This document shows, one piece after another, positions 29,958-38,238 of a stretch of 64,000 bases of DNA. The notes under the pieces are model-generated. The model was not told the origin of the DNA, made no database searches, and worked only from the letters and a program-made list of their open reading frames with translations. Origin of the DNA: Bosea sp. Tri-49 (lineage in GTDB: Bacteria; Pseudomonadota; Alphaproteobacteria; Rhizobiales; Beijerinckiaceae). The position numbers were made by a program, and so were the translations under genes. Numbering within the stretch: the first letter of the stretch is position 1; every line of letters starts with the position of its first letter. The DNA lies in NCBI RefSeq assembly GCF_003952665.1, contig NZ_CP017946.1, forward strand, positions 620,001-684,000, read 5' to 3'.

Positions 29958-30227
29958 ATGGTCTCGCAGGATTTCCTCCGCCAACTGGCAGGCTACGGGC
30001 TGACGACCGCCAGAATCCTCTACCGGATGCCGGATCATCCCGACTTCCTGCAGACCTATGTCTGGCAGGAGTACGACCTGGCTCCGCGCTTTCCCGAGCT
30101 GCACAAATTCCTCGATTTCTGGCGGCGCGAACTCGATGGTCCGCTGCATTCGATCACGGTGGCTCATGCGAGGCTGATCCGCCCGGCCGAGATCGTGAAT
30201 GTGAACGGCGTGCTGACGTTGCACTGA
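29958..30227 (+). CDS. Usg-like family protein
   Basis: An 89-residue protein starting MVSQDFLRQLAGYGLTTARI, then ILYRMPDHPDFLQTYVWQEY and the ending SITVAHARLIRPAEIVNVN. This is the Usg family, first noted beside tryptophan genes in Caulobacter; function is unknown. AAGGAG lies about ten bases before the ATG at 29958, which is better than an upstream start. It stands alone before exoD. Confidence 0.88.
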   Translation: MVSQDFLRQLAGYGLTTARILYRMPDHPDFLQTYVWQEYDLAPRFPELHKFLDFWRRELDGPLHSITVAHARLIRPAEIVNVNGVLTLH

Positions 30228-30308
30228 CTGCCATGCGCCGCGGCGGGGTTGTTGGGCCGGCGCCGGGCATGCTAGGCCGCAGGCCCTGCTCATCGTCTGG
30301 CGAGCCTC

Positions 30309-30905
30309 TTGTCCTCCCCCTTGCGCACCTCCGGACTGCTGCTCGCGCTGGCTCACCTGCCGGGCCCGCGTATCGCTGTCCGTGACATCGTCGCGGCATT
30401 GCGGGACCGAGCCTATGCCTTGCTGGTGGTGCTGCTCGGCCTGCCGAATTGCCTGCCGATGCCGCCGCCGATCCCGCTGGTCTGCGGCCTGGTCCTCGCT
30501 TTCGTCGCCGCACAGATGCTGATGGCCCGGGCTACGCCCTGGCTGCCGCAGCGGCTGCTCAATCGCAGCATCGCCCAGGCTGATCTCGCTCGCGCCGTCC
30601 AGCGTGCGCTGCCGCCCCTGGTCCGGCTCGAGCGCTTTTCGAAGCCGCGGCTGACCATGCTTGGTGGCCCGTTTGCACTGCCGGTGCTCGGTGCGGTGCT
30701 GCTGATCCTGGCGCTCGGATTGATCGTCGCAGCGCCGTTCATCGGCCAGATTCCGCTCGGCCTCGCGGTCTGCCTGGTCGGGCTCGGTCTGGTCGAGCGC
30801 GACGGCGTCCTGATCATCGTCGGCGCCGTGGTCGGCGCGATCGGCCTCGCTTTGTCGGCGGGCTTCGCCTATGCGCTGGTGAGCTGGCTGCCGAGCTTCT
30901 TCTGA
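30309..30905 (+). CDS. exoD: ExoD-family exopolysaccharide synthesis protein
   Basis: A 198-residue membrane protein. The ExoD pattern is present: RDIVAALRDRAYALLVVLLG, LPNCLPMPPPIPLVCGLVLA, and a C-terminal pair of long hydrophobic helices. ExoD was described in rhizobia, where it affects exopolysaccharide and symbiosis. The start is taken as TTG 30309, as no ATG in frame precedes the conserved region. It is convergent with the GGDEF-EAL gene. Confidence 0.85.
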   Translation: MSSPLRTSGLLLALAHLPGPRIAVRDIVAALRDRAYALLVVLLGLPNCLPMPPPIPLVCGLVLAFVAAQMLMARATPWLPQRLLNRSIAQADLARAVQRALPPLVRLERFSKPRLTMLGGPFALPVLGAVLLILALGLIVAAPFIGQIPLGLAVCLVGLGLVERDGVLIIVGAVVGAIGLALSAGFAYALVSWLPSFF

Positions 30906-30915
30906 GCCTCGCCGC

Positions 30916-33105
30916 TCAGGCGGCAAGCGCCTGCTCGAACGGGCGATCGAGCGCCAGCAGCCGGTCGATCTCCTCGGGCAGCACGCCCTTCGAGAACAGG
31001 AAGCCCTGCAGCTCGTGGCAGCCGATCGCCTGCAGGAACCGGTGCTGCTCGGCCGTCTCGACGCCTTCCGCGCAGACGCGCAGGCCGAGCGCCCGGCCGA
31101 GATGGACGACCGAATGGACGAGGATCGCGGATTCGCCCGTCGCTTCCATGTATTCGAGGAAGGACCGGTCGATCTTGATCTTGTCGAAGGCAAAGCGGCG
31201 CAGATAGATCAGGCTCGAATAGCCGGTGCCGAAATCATCCAGTGCCAGGCTGACGCCGTGGGCGCGCAGATCCATCATCGCAGCTTCAGCGGCGTCGGCA
31301 TCCTCGACCACGACGCCCTCTGTCAGTTCGAGCTCGAGCCGGTCGGGATCGAAGCCAGTCTCCTCGAGGATGCGGATCACGCTGGCGACGAAATCCTTGT
31401 GGCGGAACTGGATCGGCGAGACGTTGACCGCAAGCTTGATGCCGGGCCATTGCCGAGCCTGCTCGCAGGCGCGGCGCAGCACCCATTCGCTGAGCGGGAC
31501 GATCAGGCCGCGTTCCTCGGCGATGCCGATGAATTCGGATGGCGGTATCAGTCCATGCTCGGGATGCGGCCAGCGCACCAGCGCCTCGACACCGATGATG
31601 CTCGAGCCGTCGATCGAGACCTGTGGCTGATAGTGCAGCAGCAGCTGGTCACGAGCGATCGCGTTGCGCAGATCCTCCTCGACCGTCCGCTTCAGCTGCA
31701 GCGCCCGGTTCATCTGGGGCTCGAAGAAAGAATAGCGGTTCCGGCCTTCGTTCTTCGCCTGGTAAAGCGCGGTGTCGGCGAGACGCAGCAGCACGCTGCG
31801 GTCGGCACCGTCTTGCGGTGCATGGGCGATGCCGATCGAGCAGCCGATGGTGACGGCGACGCCGCCGATCTCGAAGGGGCTGGTCAGCGCGTCGAGAATG
31901 CGCTGACCCAGCGTGGCGCTGGCATTCGGCGCATCCATATGTGTCTGGATGATGCCGAACTCGTCGCCGCCCAGGCGCGCGACGGTGTCGCCGACACGCA
32001 AGATCGTGGTCAAACGCTTGGCGACCTGGCGGATCAACTCGTCGCCGGCATTGTGGCCATAAGTGTCGTTAACGGCCTTGAAGCGATCGAGATCGAGCAT
32101 CAGCACAGCGAGCGCGCTCTTGTTTCGGCCGAGCTGAGCCAGCTCCTGGTCGAGCCTGAGATCGAAGGTCCGGCGGTTGGGCAGGCCGGAGAGCTCGTCC
32201 TGACCGGCCAGTCGCTGGATCTGGCTCTCGCGCGAGGCAATCTGCTGGGCTGCACTGCGCAGGCGATGCAGGACGTAGGCAAACAGGGCGATGAAGAGGG
32301 CCGTGACCGCGCCCAGCGCCCAAGCGAACTGGTTGATCATGGCGTCGCCGGGGCGTTCCGGCGTCCAGCTCAGCCAGGCTCGCACCGACCCGTCGGGGGA
32401 GGGGATGTCGCGCCGCAACAGCGGATGCGCCGGCCGCTCTGTCACGATTTCCAGCCGGGGGACACGATAGCGCGTGCCGAGCTCATCGAGCTGAGCCCGG
32501 ACGACCTTGCGATAACCGACGATGAAGGCGGCTGTCTCAGGGCCGCCTTCCTGGCGGGCGAGTTGTTCAGGCGTGCGCAGGTCGGCGGCGATGATCCCGA
32601 ATGTGTTGGTTCCCTCATGCACCATCAGGGCCTTCACCGGGCCAGTTCCGATGCCGCGCGATCCTGCCGGTTCGGTGCCGCCGGGCAGGTCTGACCTCAG
32701 CCTCAGCAAGGCGTCGTAGCCCGCCTGCGTCCCGGTTTCGCGCTGCTCAACACCCGCGAGTACGCGGCCCGAGGCGGTGACCAGATAAGTGCCGTCGAAG
32801 TCGAGGAAACGATTGCTCAACTGGGCAAAAGCCCATTGCAGGGTGGCGTTCGGCAGCATGCTGTTGAGGATCGGCTGCAATACGCCGGCGGCCTGGAGAT
32901 TCTCGAAGCGCAGGCGCCGCAGATGGACCTGGGTTGCGAGCGCCGCCTCGACGCGCTCGCGCTGCCGGACCATCTCGAGCTGGTTGGCGTTGCTCACCAT
33001 TGCGAACATCACGCCCAGAACCGCCGCCAGCACGAGCGCGAAGGCACAGGCCAGCGTCGCCAGCGTGCGGGTCAGCATGCGCGCCGACGATTCGGTGTCC
33101 GTCAT
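30916..33105 (-). CDS. Membrane GGDEF-EAL protein with periplasmic sensor
   Basis: A 729-residue signalling protein. A membrane helix (about residues 14-37) and a second one (about 256-279) enclose a roughly 215-residue periplasmic sensor region, possibly of CHASE type. The diguanylate cyclase domain has an intact GGDEF (RLGGDEFGII) and the phosphodiesterase domain an intact EAL (GVEALVRW) with LALDDFGTGYSSL and the KIDRSF motif. It can in principle make and degrade cyclic di-GMP. I start at the ATG at 33103-33105; 25 earlier codons are not convincing. Isolated beside exoD, it may act on biofilm matrix. Confidence 0.9.
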   Translation of the reverse strand: MTDTESSARMLTRTLATLACAFALVLAAVLGVMFAMVSNANQLEMVRQRERVEAALATQVHLRRLRFENLQAAGVLQPILNSMLPNATLQWAFAQLSNRFLDFDGTYLVTASGRVLAGVEQRETGTQAGYDALLRLRSDLPGGTEPAGSRGIGTGPVKALMVHEGTNTFGIIAADLRTPEQLARQEGGPETAAFIVGYRKVVRAQLDELGTRYRVPRLEIVTERPAHPLLRRDIPSPDGSVRAWLSWTPERPGDAMINQFAWALGAVTALFIALFAYVLHRLRSAAQQIASRESQIQRLAGQDELSGLPNRRTFDLRLDQELAQLGRNKSALAVLMLDLDRFKAVNDTYGHNAGDELIRQVAKRLTTILRVGDTVARLGGDEFGIIQTHMDAPNASATLGQRILDALTSPFEIGGVAVTIGCSIGIAHAPQDGADRSVLLRLADTALYQAKNEGRNRYSFFEPQMNRALQLKRTVEEDLRNAIARDQLLLHYQPQVSIDGSSIIGVEALVRWPHPEHGLIPPSEFIGIAEERGLIVPLSEWVLRRACEQARQWPGIKLAVNVSPIQFRHKDFVASVIRILEETGFDPDRLELELTEGVVVEDADAAEAAMMDLRAHGVSLALDDFGTGYSSLIYLRRFAFDKIKIDRSFLEYMEATGESAILVHSVVHLGRALGLRVCAEGVETAEQHRFLQAIGCHELQGFLFSKGVLPEEIDRLLALDRPFEQALAA

Positions 33106-33248
33106 CTTAACGAAAGTCGGCAAAGGCCCTGACCTGTGGCGGCACGCTAGCAGCGGACCTTGACAGGGGAATCTTGCCATCCGGTTTCCGGCGGCGCCGA
33201 GAAATCAGTGAAGTTGCATTTCTTTTCGTCTGCACCAACTCGTCGATG

Positions 33249-33998
33249 TTACTTGTCGGCAGGCTCGTAGGGCGGGCGCGGGATCGCCATATGGGCGGCG
33301 CGCAAAGCCGCCGACCAGCGCTCGCGCAGATCGTGGAAGTAGGGCTCGCCGGCTTCGATCCTGCGATTGAGCTCGGGCGCAGCCGCGTCGCGCCTGAGCA
33401 CGATCAGGTCGATCGGCAGGCCGACACCGAGATTGGAGCGCATGGTCGAATCCATCGAGATGAGCCCGACCTTGAGCGCGTCGTAGAGATGGCTCTTGAA
33501 GGTGACGGCACGATCGAGGATCGGCTTGCCGTATTTGTGCTCGCCGATCTGCAGGAACGGCGCGTCGATGCCGCATTCAATGAAGTTGCCGGCCGAGTAG
33601 ACCATGAAGAGCCGCATCGGCTGGCCCTGGATCTGCCCGCCGAACAGAAACGACATGTCGAACTTGACGCCGGCGTCGCGCAACGCCTCGCCATCGGTCT
33701 CACGCACGAGACGGACCGCGCGGCCGACGAGCTGCGCGGCGCGGAACATCGAGGAGACGTTCTGCAAGGTCTCCGGCTCGCCTGTCTCCGGGTGAGGGAC
33801 ACCCTCGTGCAGCAGGCTGACGACCGACTGGGTGACGGAGAGATTGCCGGCTGTGGCGAGCGCCATCGTCCGCTCGCCCGGCCAGGAGAAGACGTGCAGC
33901 TTGCGGAAGGTCGAGATGTCGTCGAGCCCGGCATTGGTACGGGTATCGGCGATCATCACGAGCCCGTCCTGGACGAGAATGCCGGCGCAATAGGTCAA
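33249..33998 (-). CDS. Anbu-type proteasome-like peptidase
   Basis: A 249-residue Ntn-hydrolase of the bacterial Anbu group, related to the proteasome beta subunit and HslV. The protein reads M-T-YCAGILVQDGLVMIADTR after a TTG start (33996-33998, GGAG seven bases upstream). Removal of the initiator Met would expose Thr2 as the catalytic N-terminal nucleophile, typical for the family. Later motifs are DTRTNAGLDDISTFRKLHVF and LRRDAAAPELNRRI. It is the last gene of the four-gene cluster with ATP-grasp, alpha-E and transglutaminase-like proteins, which suggests processing of a peptide product. Confidence 0.88.
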   Translation of the reverse strand: MTYCAGILVQDGLVMIADTRTNAGLDDISTFRKLHVFSWPGERTMALATAGNLSVTQSVVSLLHEGVPHPETGEPETLQNVSSMFRAAQLVGRAVRLVRETDGEALRDAGVKFDMSFLFGGQIQGQPMRLFMVYSAGNFIECGIDAPFLQIGEHKYGKPILDRAVTFKSHLYDALKVGLISMDSTMRSNLGVGLPIDLIVLRRDAAAPELNRRIEAGEPYFHDLRERWSAALRAAHMAIPRPPYEPADK

Positions 33999-34077
33999 GA
34001 TCGATCTCCGCAGCGCGCCGACAAGGCACGTGAGGCTGGTATCAGCCGGTCGTGACAGCGGCAATGCGATGCCGCCG

Positions 34078-34905
34078 TTATTGTCCCTGAAAGCGCGGTT
34101 TCGCTGCCTGGGCACTGACCGCGACCAGGAGGCTCTCGCCCTGGCCGCCGGTGCGGGCGCCGCGGACCGGGGCGGCATCGGCATAGTCGAGACCAGTTGC
34201 GACGCGCACATGCGTGTCGATCGGGCAGAGGCCGTTGGCGCTGTCGAAGCCGATCCAGCCATAATCGGGCAAGTAAGCTTCGGCCCAGGCATGGGCGCCG
34301 TCGGCGTGGGGCAGAGTGTCCGACGCCGCAACATAGCCGGAGACGTAGCGCGCGGGGACCCCCAAAAGGCGGGCGCAGGTCATGAAGACGTGGGCGACAT
34401 CCTGCGGGATGCCTTCGCCGGCCTCCGCACAGGCCGCAGCGCCGATACCGAGATGGTCGGCTGTCGGCACGCAGCGGATCTCGGTGTGGATCGTCTCCAG
34501 CAGCGCGTGCAGCTTGCTCAGGTCGCTGCCGTCCTGGCCGGCGGCCTTGTCGGCGAGCGCGCGTAGCGGCTCGCTCGTTTGCGTCAGCCGGGTGTCGCGC
34601 ATGAAGACGTCGGGCGGCGCCTTCTCGGTCACGCCGCGGACGACGCCGGCGAGATCAATGGTCTCGACCAGTCCATTGATCTCGATCGTGTAGCTCTCGA
34701 TCGGCCCATCGGCGGTGAAGTCATGGACGATGTTGCCGAACGGATCCTGCCCGGCATGCAGCCGCCCGTCGATGCTCGGCGCCACGCGCCACGACATGAC
34801 GTGCTGGCCGTCATGGTCGCGCGGCGTCAGCCGCAGCACCTGCCTGAGCTGGCGCACCGGCTCGGCATAGGAATAGGCGATGCTGTGGGAAATCCGGATC
34901 CGCAT
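34078..34905 (-). CDS. Transglutaminase-like protein lacking the usual Cys
   Basis: A 275-residue transglutaminase-fold protein, beginning with the N-terminal beta domain SHSIAYSYAEPVRQLRQVLR. The core region reads GEGIPQDVAHVF, then LGVPARYVSGY and GAHAWAEAYLPDYGWIGFDS. His205 and Asp221 of the triad are present, but where related enzymes have Cys (GVCQDxAH) there is Pro167. It may be a non-catalytic relative or use another nucleophile; a nearby Cys159 is eight residues away. It is cotranscribed with the Anbu peptidase gene 79 bases downstream. Confidence 0.85.
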   Translation of the reverse strand: MRIRISHSIAYSYAEPVRQLRQVLRLTPRDHDGQHVMSWRVAPSIDGRLHAGQDPFGNIVHDFTADGPIESYTIEINGLVETIDLAGVVRGVTEKAPPDVFMRDTRLTQTSEPLRALADKAAGQDGSDLSKLHALLETIHTEIRCVPTADHLGIGAAACAEAGEGIPQDVAHVFMTCARLLGVPARYVSGYVAASDTLPHADGAHAWAEAYLPDYGWIGFDSANGLCPIDTHVRVATGLDYADAAPVRGARTGGQGESLLVAVSAQAAKPRFQGQ

Positions 34906-34944
34906 GCGGCAAGCAATCCAAATTCAGGAGCGGAAGGGAAGCCC

Positions 34945-35886
34945 TTATTGCAGGTATTGTTCAACGATGACGTGTCCGAGGCGGTTGTTCTCGGTGATGA
35001 AGTCCTCGATGAACTCGTGCAGCCCGCGCTGGAGCACCGCCTCGATCGGCGTGTTGGCGAGATGGGTCAGGGTCTTGCGGGCCTGGCGCTGCGCCGGCCC
35101 ATGCCGGTTGTAGGCGTCGCCGATCTGGTCGAGGAAGCGTGAGATGTTCTCGTAGCAGCTCGCCAGCGAGCGCGGCATGCGCCGGTTGAGAATCAGCAGG
35201 TCTGCGATCAGCACTGGCTTCACGGCCTGGCGATAGACCCAGTGATAGGCGGTCAGCGCCGAGACCTCGCGCAGCATCGTGGTCCACTGGAAGTAGTCGA
35301 GCGAGCCGCCGACCTGCTCATTGTCGGGCAGCAGCACATGGTACTTTACGTCGAGGATGCGGGCGGTGTTGTCGGCCCGTTCGACATTCACGCCGAGCCG
35401 CGAGAACCAGTAGCCGTCGTCGCGCAGCATGGTCCGGTAGGCCGAGCCGTCGAAGGCCAGCGAGACGCCCTTCACCCAGTCGAGGAAACGCGCGAACTCC
35501 TCGCGATCCATGCGCTTGCGCTCGAAGCGCTGCAGTTCGAGCCAGGCGCCGTTGAGCGCGTCCCACATCTCCGAGGTCAGCGCGGTGCGGACCGCACGGG
35601 CGTTGGAACGGGCGAGCGCGAAGCAGTTGCGGATCGAGGTGGGGTTGTCCGGGTTGAAGCTGAGGAAGTCGCAGACATTGCGCTCGTTCGCCTCGCCATA
35701 GGCCTTGGCGAAGGTCTCTTCGCAGCCGGCGGTGGCGACGGCGCTCTGCCATTCGGTGCCGGCGCCGCCATAGGCGGAGGGCAGGTTGGTCAGGCGGGTC
35801 GTCGCGTCGAGGATTCGGGCGAGGTATTCGGCCCGTTCGACATAGCGCGAGACCCAGTAGAGGCTGTCGGCGGTACGGGAAAGCAT
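34945..35886 (-). CDS. Alpha-E domain protein
   Basis: A 313-residue all-helical protein with the family start MLSRTADSLYWVSRYVERAEY, then LARILDATTRLTN and several long helices. Alpha-E proteins always occur with circularly permuted ATP-grasp proteins and are thought to assist a peptide ligase. It starts at the ATG at 35884-35886 where the family begins; an upstream extension is spurious. The next gene starts 39 bases after its stop. Confidence 0.9.
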   Translation of the reverse strand: MLSRTADSLYWVSRYVERAEYLARILDATTRLTNLPSAYGGAGTEWQSAVATAGCEETFAKAYGEANERNVCDFLSFNPDNPTSIRNCFALARSNARAVRTALTSEMWDALNGAWLELQRFERKRMDREEFARFLDWVKGVSLAFDGSAYRTMLRDDGYWFSRLGVNVERADNTARILDVKYHVLLPDNEQVGGSLDYFQWTTMLREVSALTAYHWVYRQAVKPVLIADLLILNRRMPRSLASCYENISRFLDQIGDAYNRHGPAQRQARKTLTHLANTPIEAVLQRGLHEFIEDFITENNRLGHVIVEQYLQ

Positions 35887-35971
35887 GATCAGGTCCGGTC
35901 TTCTGGCATGAGGCGGTTCGTGCGGGCGCTCGGGTTGCGCAAGGGGCTGGATCGAAGGCGCTCCCGCTCGC

Positions 35972-37387
35972 TCATGCATCGAGAACCCAGGTGTCCTTGG
36001 TGCCGCCGCCCTGGCTGGAATTGACCACGAGCGAGCCTTCCTTGAGCGCGACGCGGGTCAGCCCGCCCGGCACGCAGGAGATGCCGTTGGCGCCGGAGAG
36101 CACATAGGGGCGCAAATCGACATGGCGTGGCGCGACGCCCGAGGCGACGAAGGTCGGGCAGGTCGAGAGTGCCAGCGTCGGCTGGGCGATGAAGCCCTCG
36201 GGCTGCGCTTTCAGCTTCCTGCGGAAGGTCTCGATCTGCTGCTTGCTGGCATGCGGGCCGACCAGCATGCCGTAGCCGCCGGAGCCGTTGACTTCCTTGA
36301 CAACGAGCTTTTCGAGATTGTCGAGCACATAGGCGTTGGCCTCGCGCTCGCGGCAGCGATAGGTCGGCACGTTCTTCAGGATCGGCTCCTCGCCGGTGAA
36401 GAACTTCACGATCTCCGGCATGTAGCTGTAGACCGCCTTGTCGTCGGAGACGCCGGTGCCGACCGCGTTGGCCAACGTGACATTGCCGGCCTTGTAGGCG
36501 CCGATGATGCCGGGCACGCCGAGGACGGAATCGCTGCGAAAGACCAGCGGATCGATGAAGTCGTCGTCGATGCGCCGGTAGATCACGTCGACGCGCTTCG
36601 GCCCCTGCGTCGTGCGCATGTAGACGACGTCGTCCTTGACCAGCAGGTCCGAGCCCTCGACCAGCTCGACGCCGAGCTTGTCGGCCAGGAACGAGTGCTC
36701 GTAGAAGGCCGAATTGTACTGGCCGGGCGTCAACAGGCAGATCGTTGGATCGGAAGAGGCGGTGCGCGGCGCGACCGAGCGCAGCGTCGCGAGCAGTTGG
36801 TCGGGATAATTGTCGACCGGGGCGACGCGATGGGTCGCGAAGAGCTCCGGGAAGAGCCGCAGCATCACCTCGCGGTTCTCCATCATGTAGGAGACGCCGG
36901 AGGGCGTGCGGGCATTGTCCTCGAGCACATAGAAGGTGTCGGCGTCGACGCGGACGATATCGATGCCGGCGATATGACAGTAGATGCCGTGCGGCACCTG
37001 GAAATCGACCATCTGCATCTGATAGCAGGCGTTGCGATAGACCAGGTCGGGCGGGATGATGCCGGCCTTGAGGCATTCCTTCGGGCCGTAGACATCGGCC
37101 AGGAACATGTTGAGCGCGGTGACGCGCTGGCGCAGCCCCTTCTCCAGCTTGGTCCATTCCGGCTTGGTCAGCACCCGCGGGATGATGTCGAAGGGGATCA
37201 GGCGCTCGGTCGATTCCTCGTCGCCATAGACGGCGAAGGTGATGCCGATGCGGCGGAAGAACAGCTCGGCCTGTGACCGGCGCAGGGCCAGCATCTCGGG
37301 CGGCGCCTCCTTCAGCCAGCGATCCAGTTCACCATAGGCCGCCCGCAGGCCGCCTTCTCCACCCGTCATCTCATCGAATGCGACCAT
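35972..37387 (-). CDS. Circularly permuted ATP-grasp type 2 protein
   Basis: A 471-residue protein of the circularly permuted ATP-grasp group. Motifs are FDIIPRVLTKPEWTKLEKGL, RQRVTALNMFLADVYGPKE, VLEDNARTPSGVSYMMENRE (metal-binding Asn/Glu) and LVVKEVNGSGGYGMLVGPHA (nucleotide-binding Lys and glycines). Such enzymes form amide bonds between a peptide and an amine with ATP. It is the first of the four-gene cluster; the gap to the alpha-E start is 85 bases. The product is not known in any organism I can name with certainty. Confidence 0.9.
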   Translation of the reverse strand: MVAFDEMTGGEGGLRAAYGELDRWLKEAPPEMLALRRSQAELFFRRIGITFAVYGDEESTERLIPFDIIPRVLTKPEWTKLEKGLRQRVTALNMFLADVYGPKECLKAGIIPPDLVYRNACYQMQMVDFQVPHGIYCHIAGIDIVRVDADTFYVLEDNARTPSGVSYMMENREVMLRLFPELFATHRVAPVDNYPDQLLATLRSVAPRTASSDPTICLLTPGQYNSAFYEHSFLADKLGVELVEGSDLLVKDDVVYMRTTQGPKRVDVIYRRIDDDFIDPLVFRSDSVLGVPGIIGAYKAGNVTLANAVGTGVSDDKAVYSYMPEIVKFFTGEEPILKNVPTYRCREREANAYVLDNLEKLVVKEVNGSGGYGMLVGPHASKQQIETFRRKLKAQPEGFIAQPTLALSTCPTFVASGVAPRHVDLRPYVLSGANGISCVPGGLTRVALKEGSLVVNSSQGGGTKDTWVLDA

Positions 37388-37493
37388 GCAGGCGTCTTCC
37401 CCTATTTCAGGTAGCCTATGCGCATTCGCTCGCCTTCGGAAAGAGGTCTGTTGCCAAGCACTTTGGCTAGGCTTGCCTGTTTCTTGGGCAGGG

Positions 37494-38114
37494 TCAGCTC
37501 GCCGCCGTCGAGATCGGAGCGCGGATCGTCGCCGTGACCAGTGTCGCCAGCGTCGCCGAGGCCCGCCCTTCGTCGATATGGCCGCGCAATAATTCGAGCG
37601 AGATCGCCTCGGCCGCGCCGAGAATGGCGGTGCAGCGCAGGCTCAGCTCGTCCGCTGGCAGCTGGGCCGCGTGTGGGGCGAAGGCATCGTGCCAGATCCC
37701 GACATAGCGGGCGACGAGCTCGCGTTGCACGGCTTCCATGGCCTCGCTGCCCTTCAGCGCAGCCGAGAGCGCGTACCACTCGGTCCCGACCTCCAGGGCG
37801 CAACTCATATAGGCCGCAGCGATCGTCGCGGCGATGGCCTCGAGCCGGCCGGCCGTCGTCTTCAGCGTGTCGACGAGCAGGGCGGTCTGCTTGTCGTCGA
37901 TGCGCCGGAAGAGCTCGACCATCAGCACCTCGCGGGTGCCGAAATGATCATAGGCGACCGGCTTGGTGACGCCGGCGCGCTCGGCGACGCGCGCCAGCGT
38001 CAGGGCCTCGGTGCCTTCCTCGCGCACCATCACCTGGGCGCAGTCGAGCAACTGTTCGCGGCGTTCCTGCTTCGGCAGCTTGCGGGCTGATGCGGCGGCG
38101 AAAGTCGGTGGCAT
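37494..38114 (-). CDS. TetR-family regulator
   Basis: A 206-residue regulator. The helix-turn-helix is in the N-terminal part: KQERREQLLDCAQVMVREEG, then LTLARVAERAGVTKPVAYDH, FGTREVLMVELFRRI. The C-terminal ligand-binding part is unlike any group I recognise. It is divergent from the saccharopine dehydrogenase-like genes, and a 27-bp palindrome lies between at 38167-38193. It most likely represses them. Confidence 0.88.
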   Translation of the reverse strand: MPPTFAAASARKLPKQERREQLLDCAQVMVREEGTEALTLARVAERAGVTKPVAYDHFGTREVLMVELFRRIDDKQTALLVDTLKTTAGRLEAIAATIAAAYMSCALEVGTEWYALSAALKGSEAMEAVQRELVARYVGIWHDAFAPHAAQLPADELSLRCTAILGAAEAISLELLRGHIDEGRASATLATLVTATIRAPISTAAS

Positions 38115-38143
38115 GGCGATTCAAGTTTCCCGGCGAAGGCCGC

Positions 38144-38173
38144 TTGACAAAAGGGAAAACGCATTCCTACTTA
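38144..38173 (+). promoter_or_regulatory. Candidate sigma-70 promoter of the saccharopine-like operon
   Basis: TTGACA (38144-38149) is followed by TACTTA (38168-38173) at an 18-base spacing. The -10 lies inside the palindrome at 38167-38193, so a bound repressor would block RNA polymerase. It points to the genes starting at 38239. Confidence 0.6.
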
Positions 38174-38193
38174 AAGTAACTTACTATTAGTAG
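38167..38193. promoter_or_regulatory. 27-bp TetR-type operator
   Basis: CTACTTAAAGTAA and TTACTATTAGTAG are arranged about a central C; 11 of 13 base pairs are complementary. It lies in the 124-base gap between the divergent TetR gene and the dehydrogenase-like operon. The size and symmetry fit a TetR dimer pair. Confidence 0.7.
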
Positions 38194-38238
38194 AAATTCC
38201 AGCCCTCCAATGGCTGGCTCCGTTAAGGAGACCATCAG

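Noticed and set aside
31015..32694. A 559-codon plus-strand frame
   Set aside because: Antisense to the GGDEF-EAL gene, whose GGDEF and EAL motifs fix the coding strand.
34003..34334. N-terminal extension of the Anbu peptidase
   Set aside because: It is Pro/Ala/Arg/Ser-rich and overlaps the 3' part of the transglutaminase gene; Anbu proteins begin at the Thr after Met.
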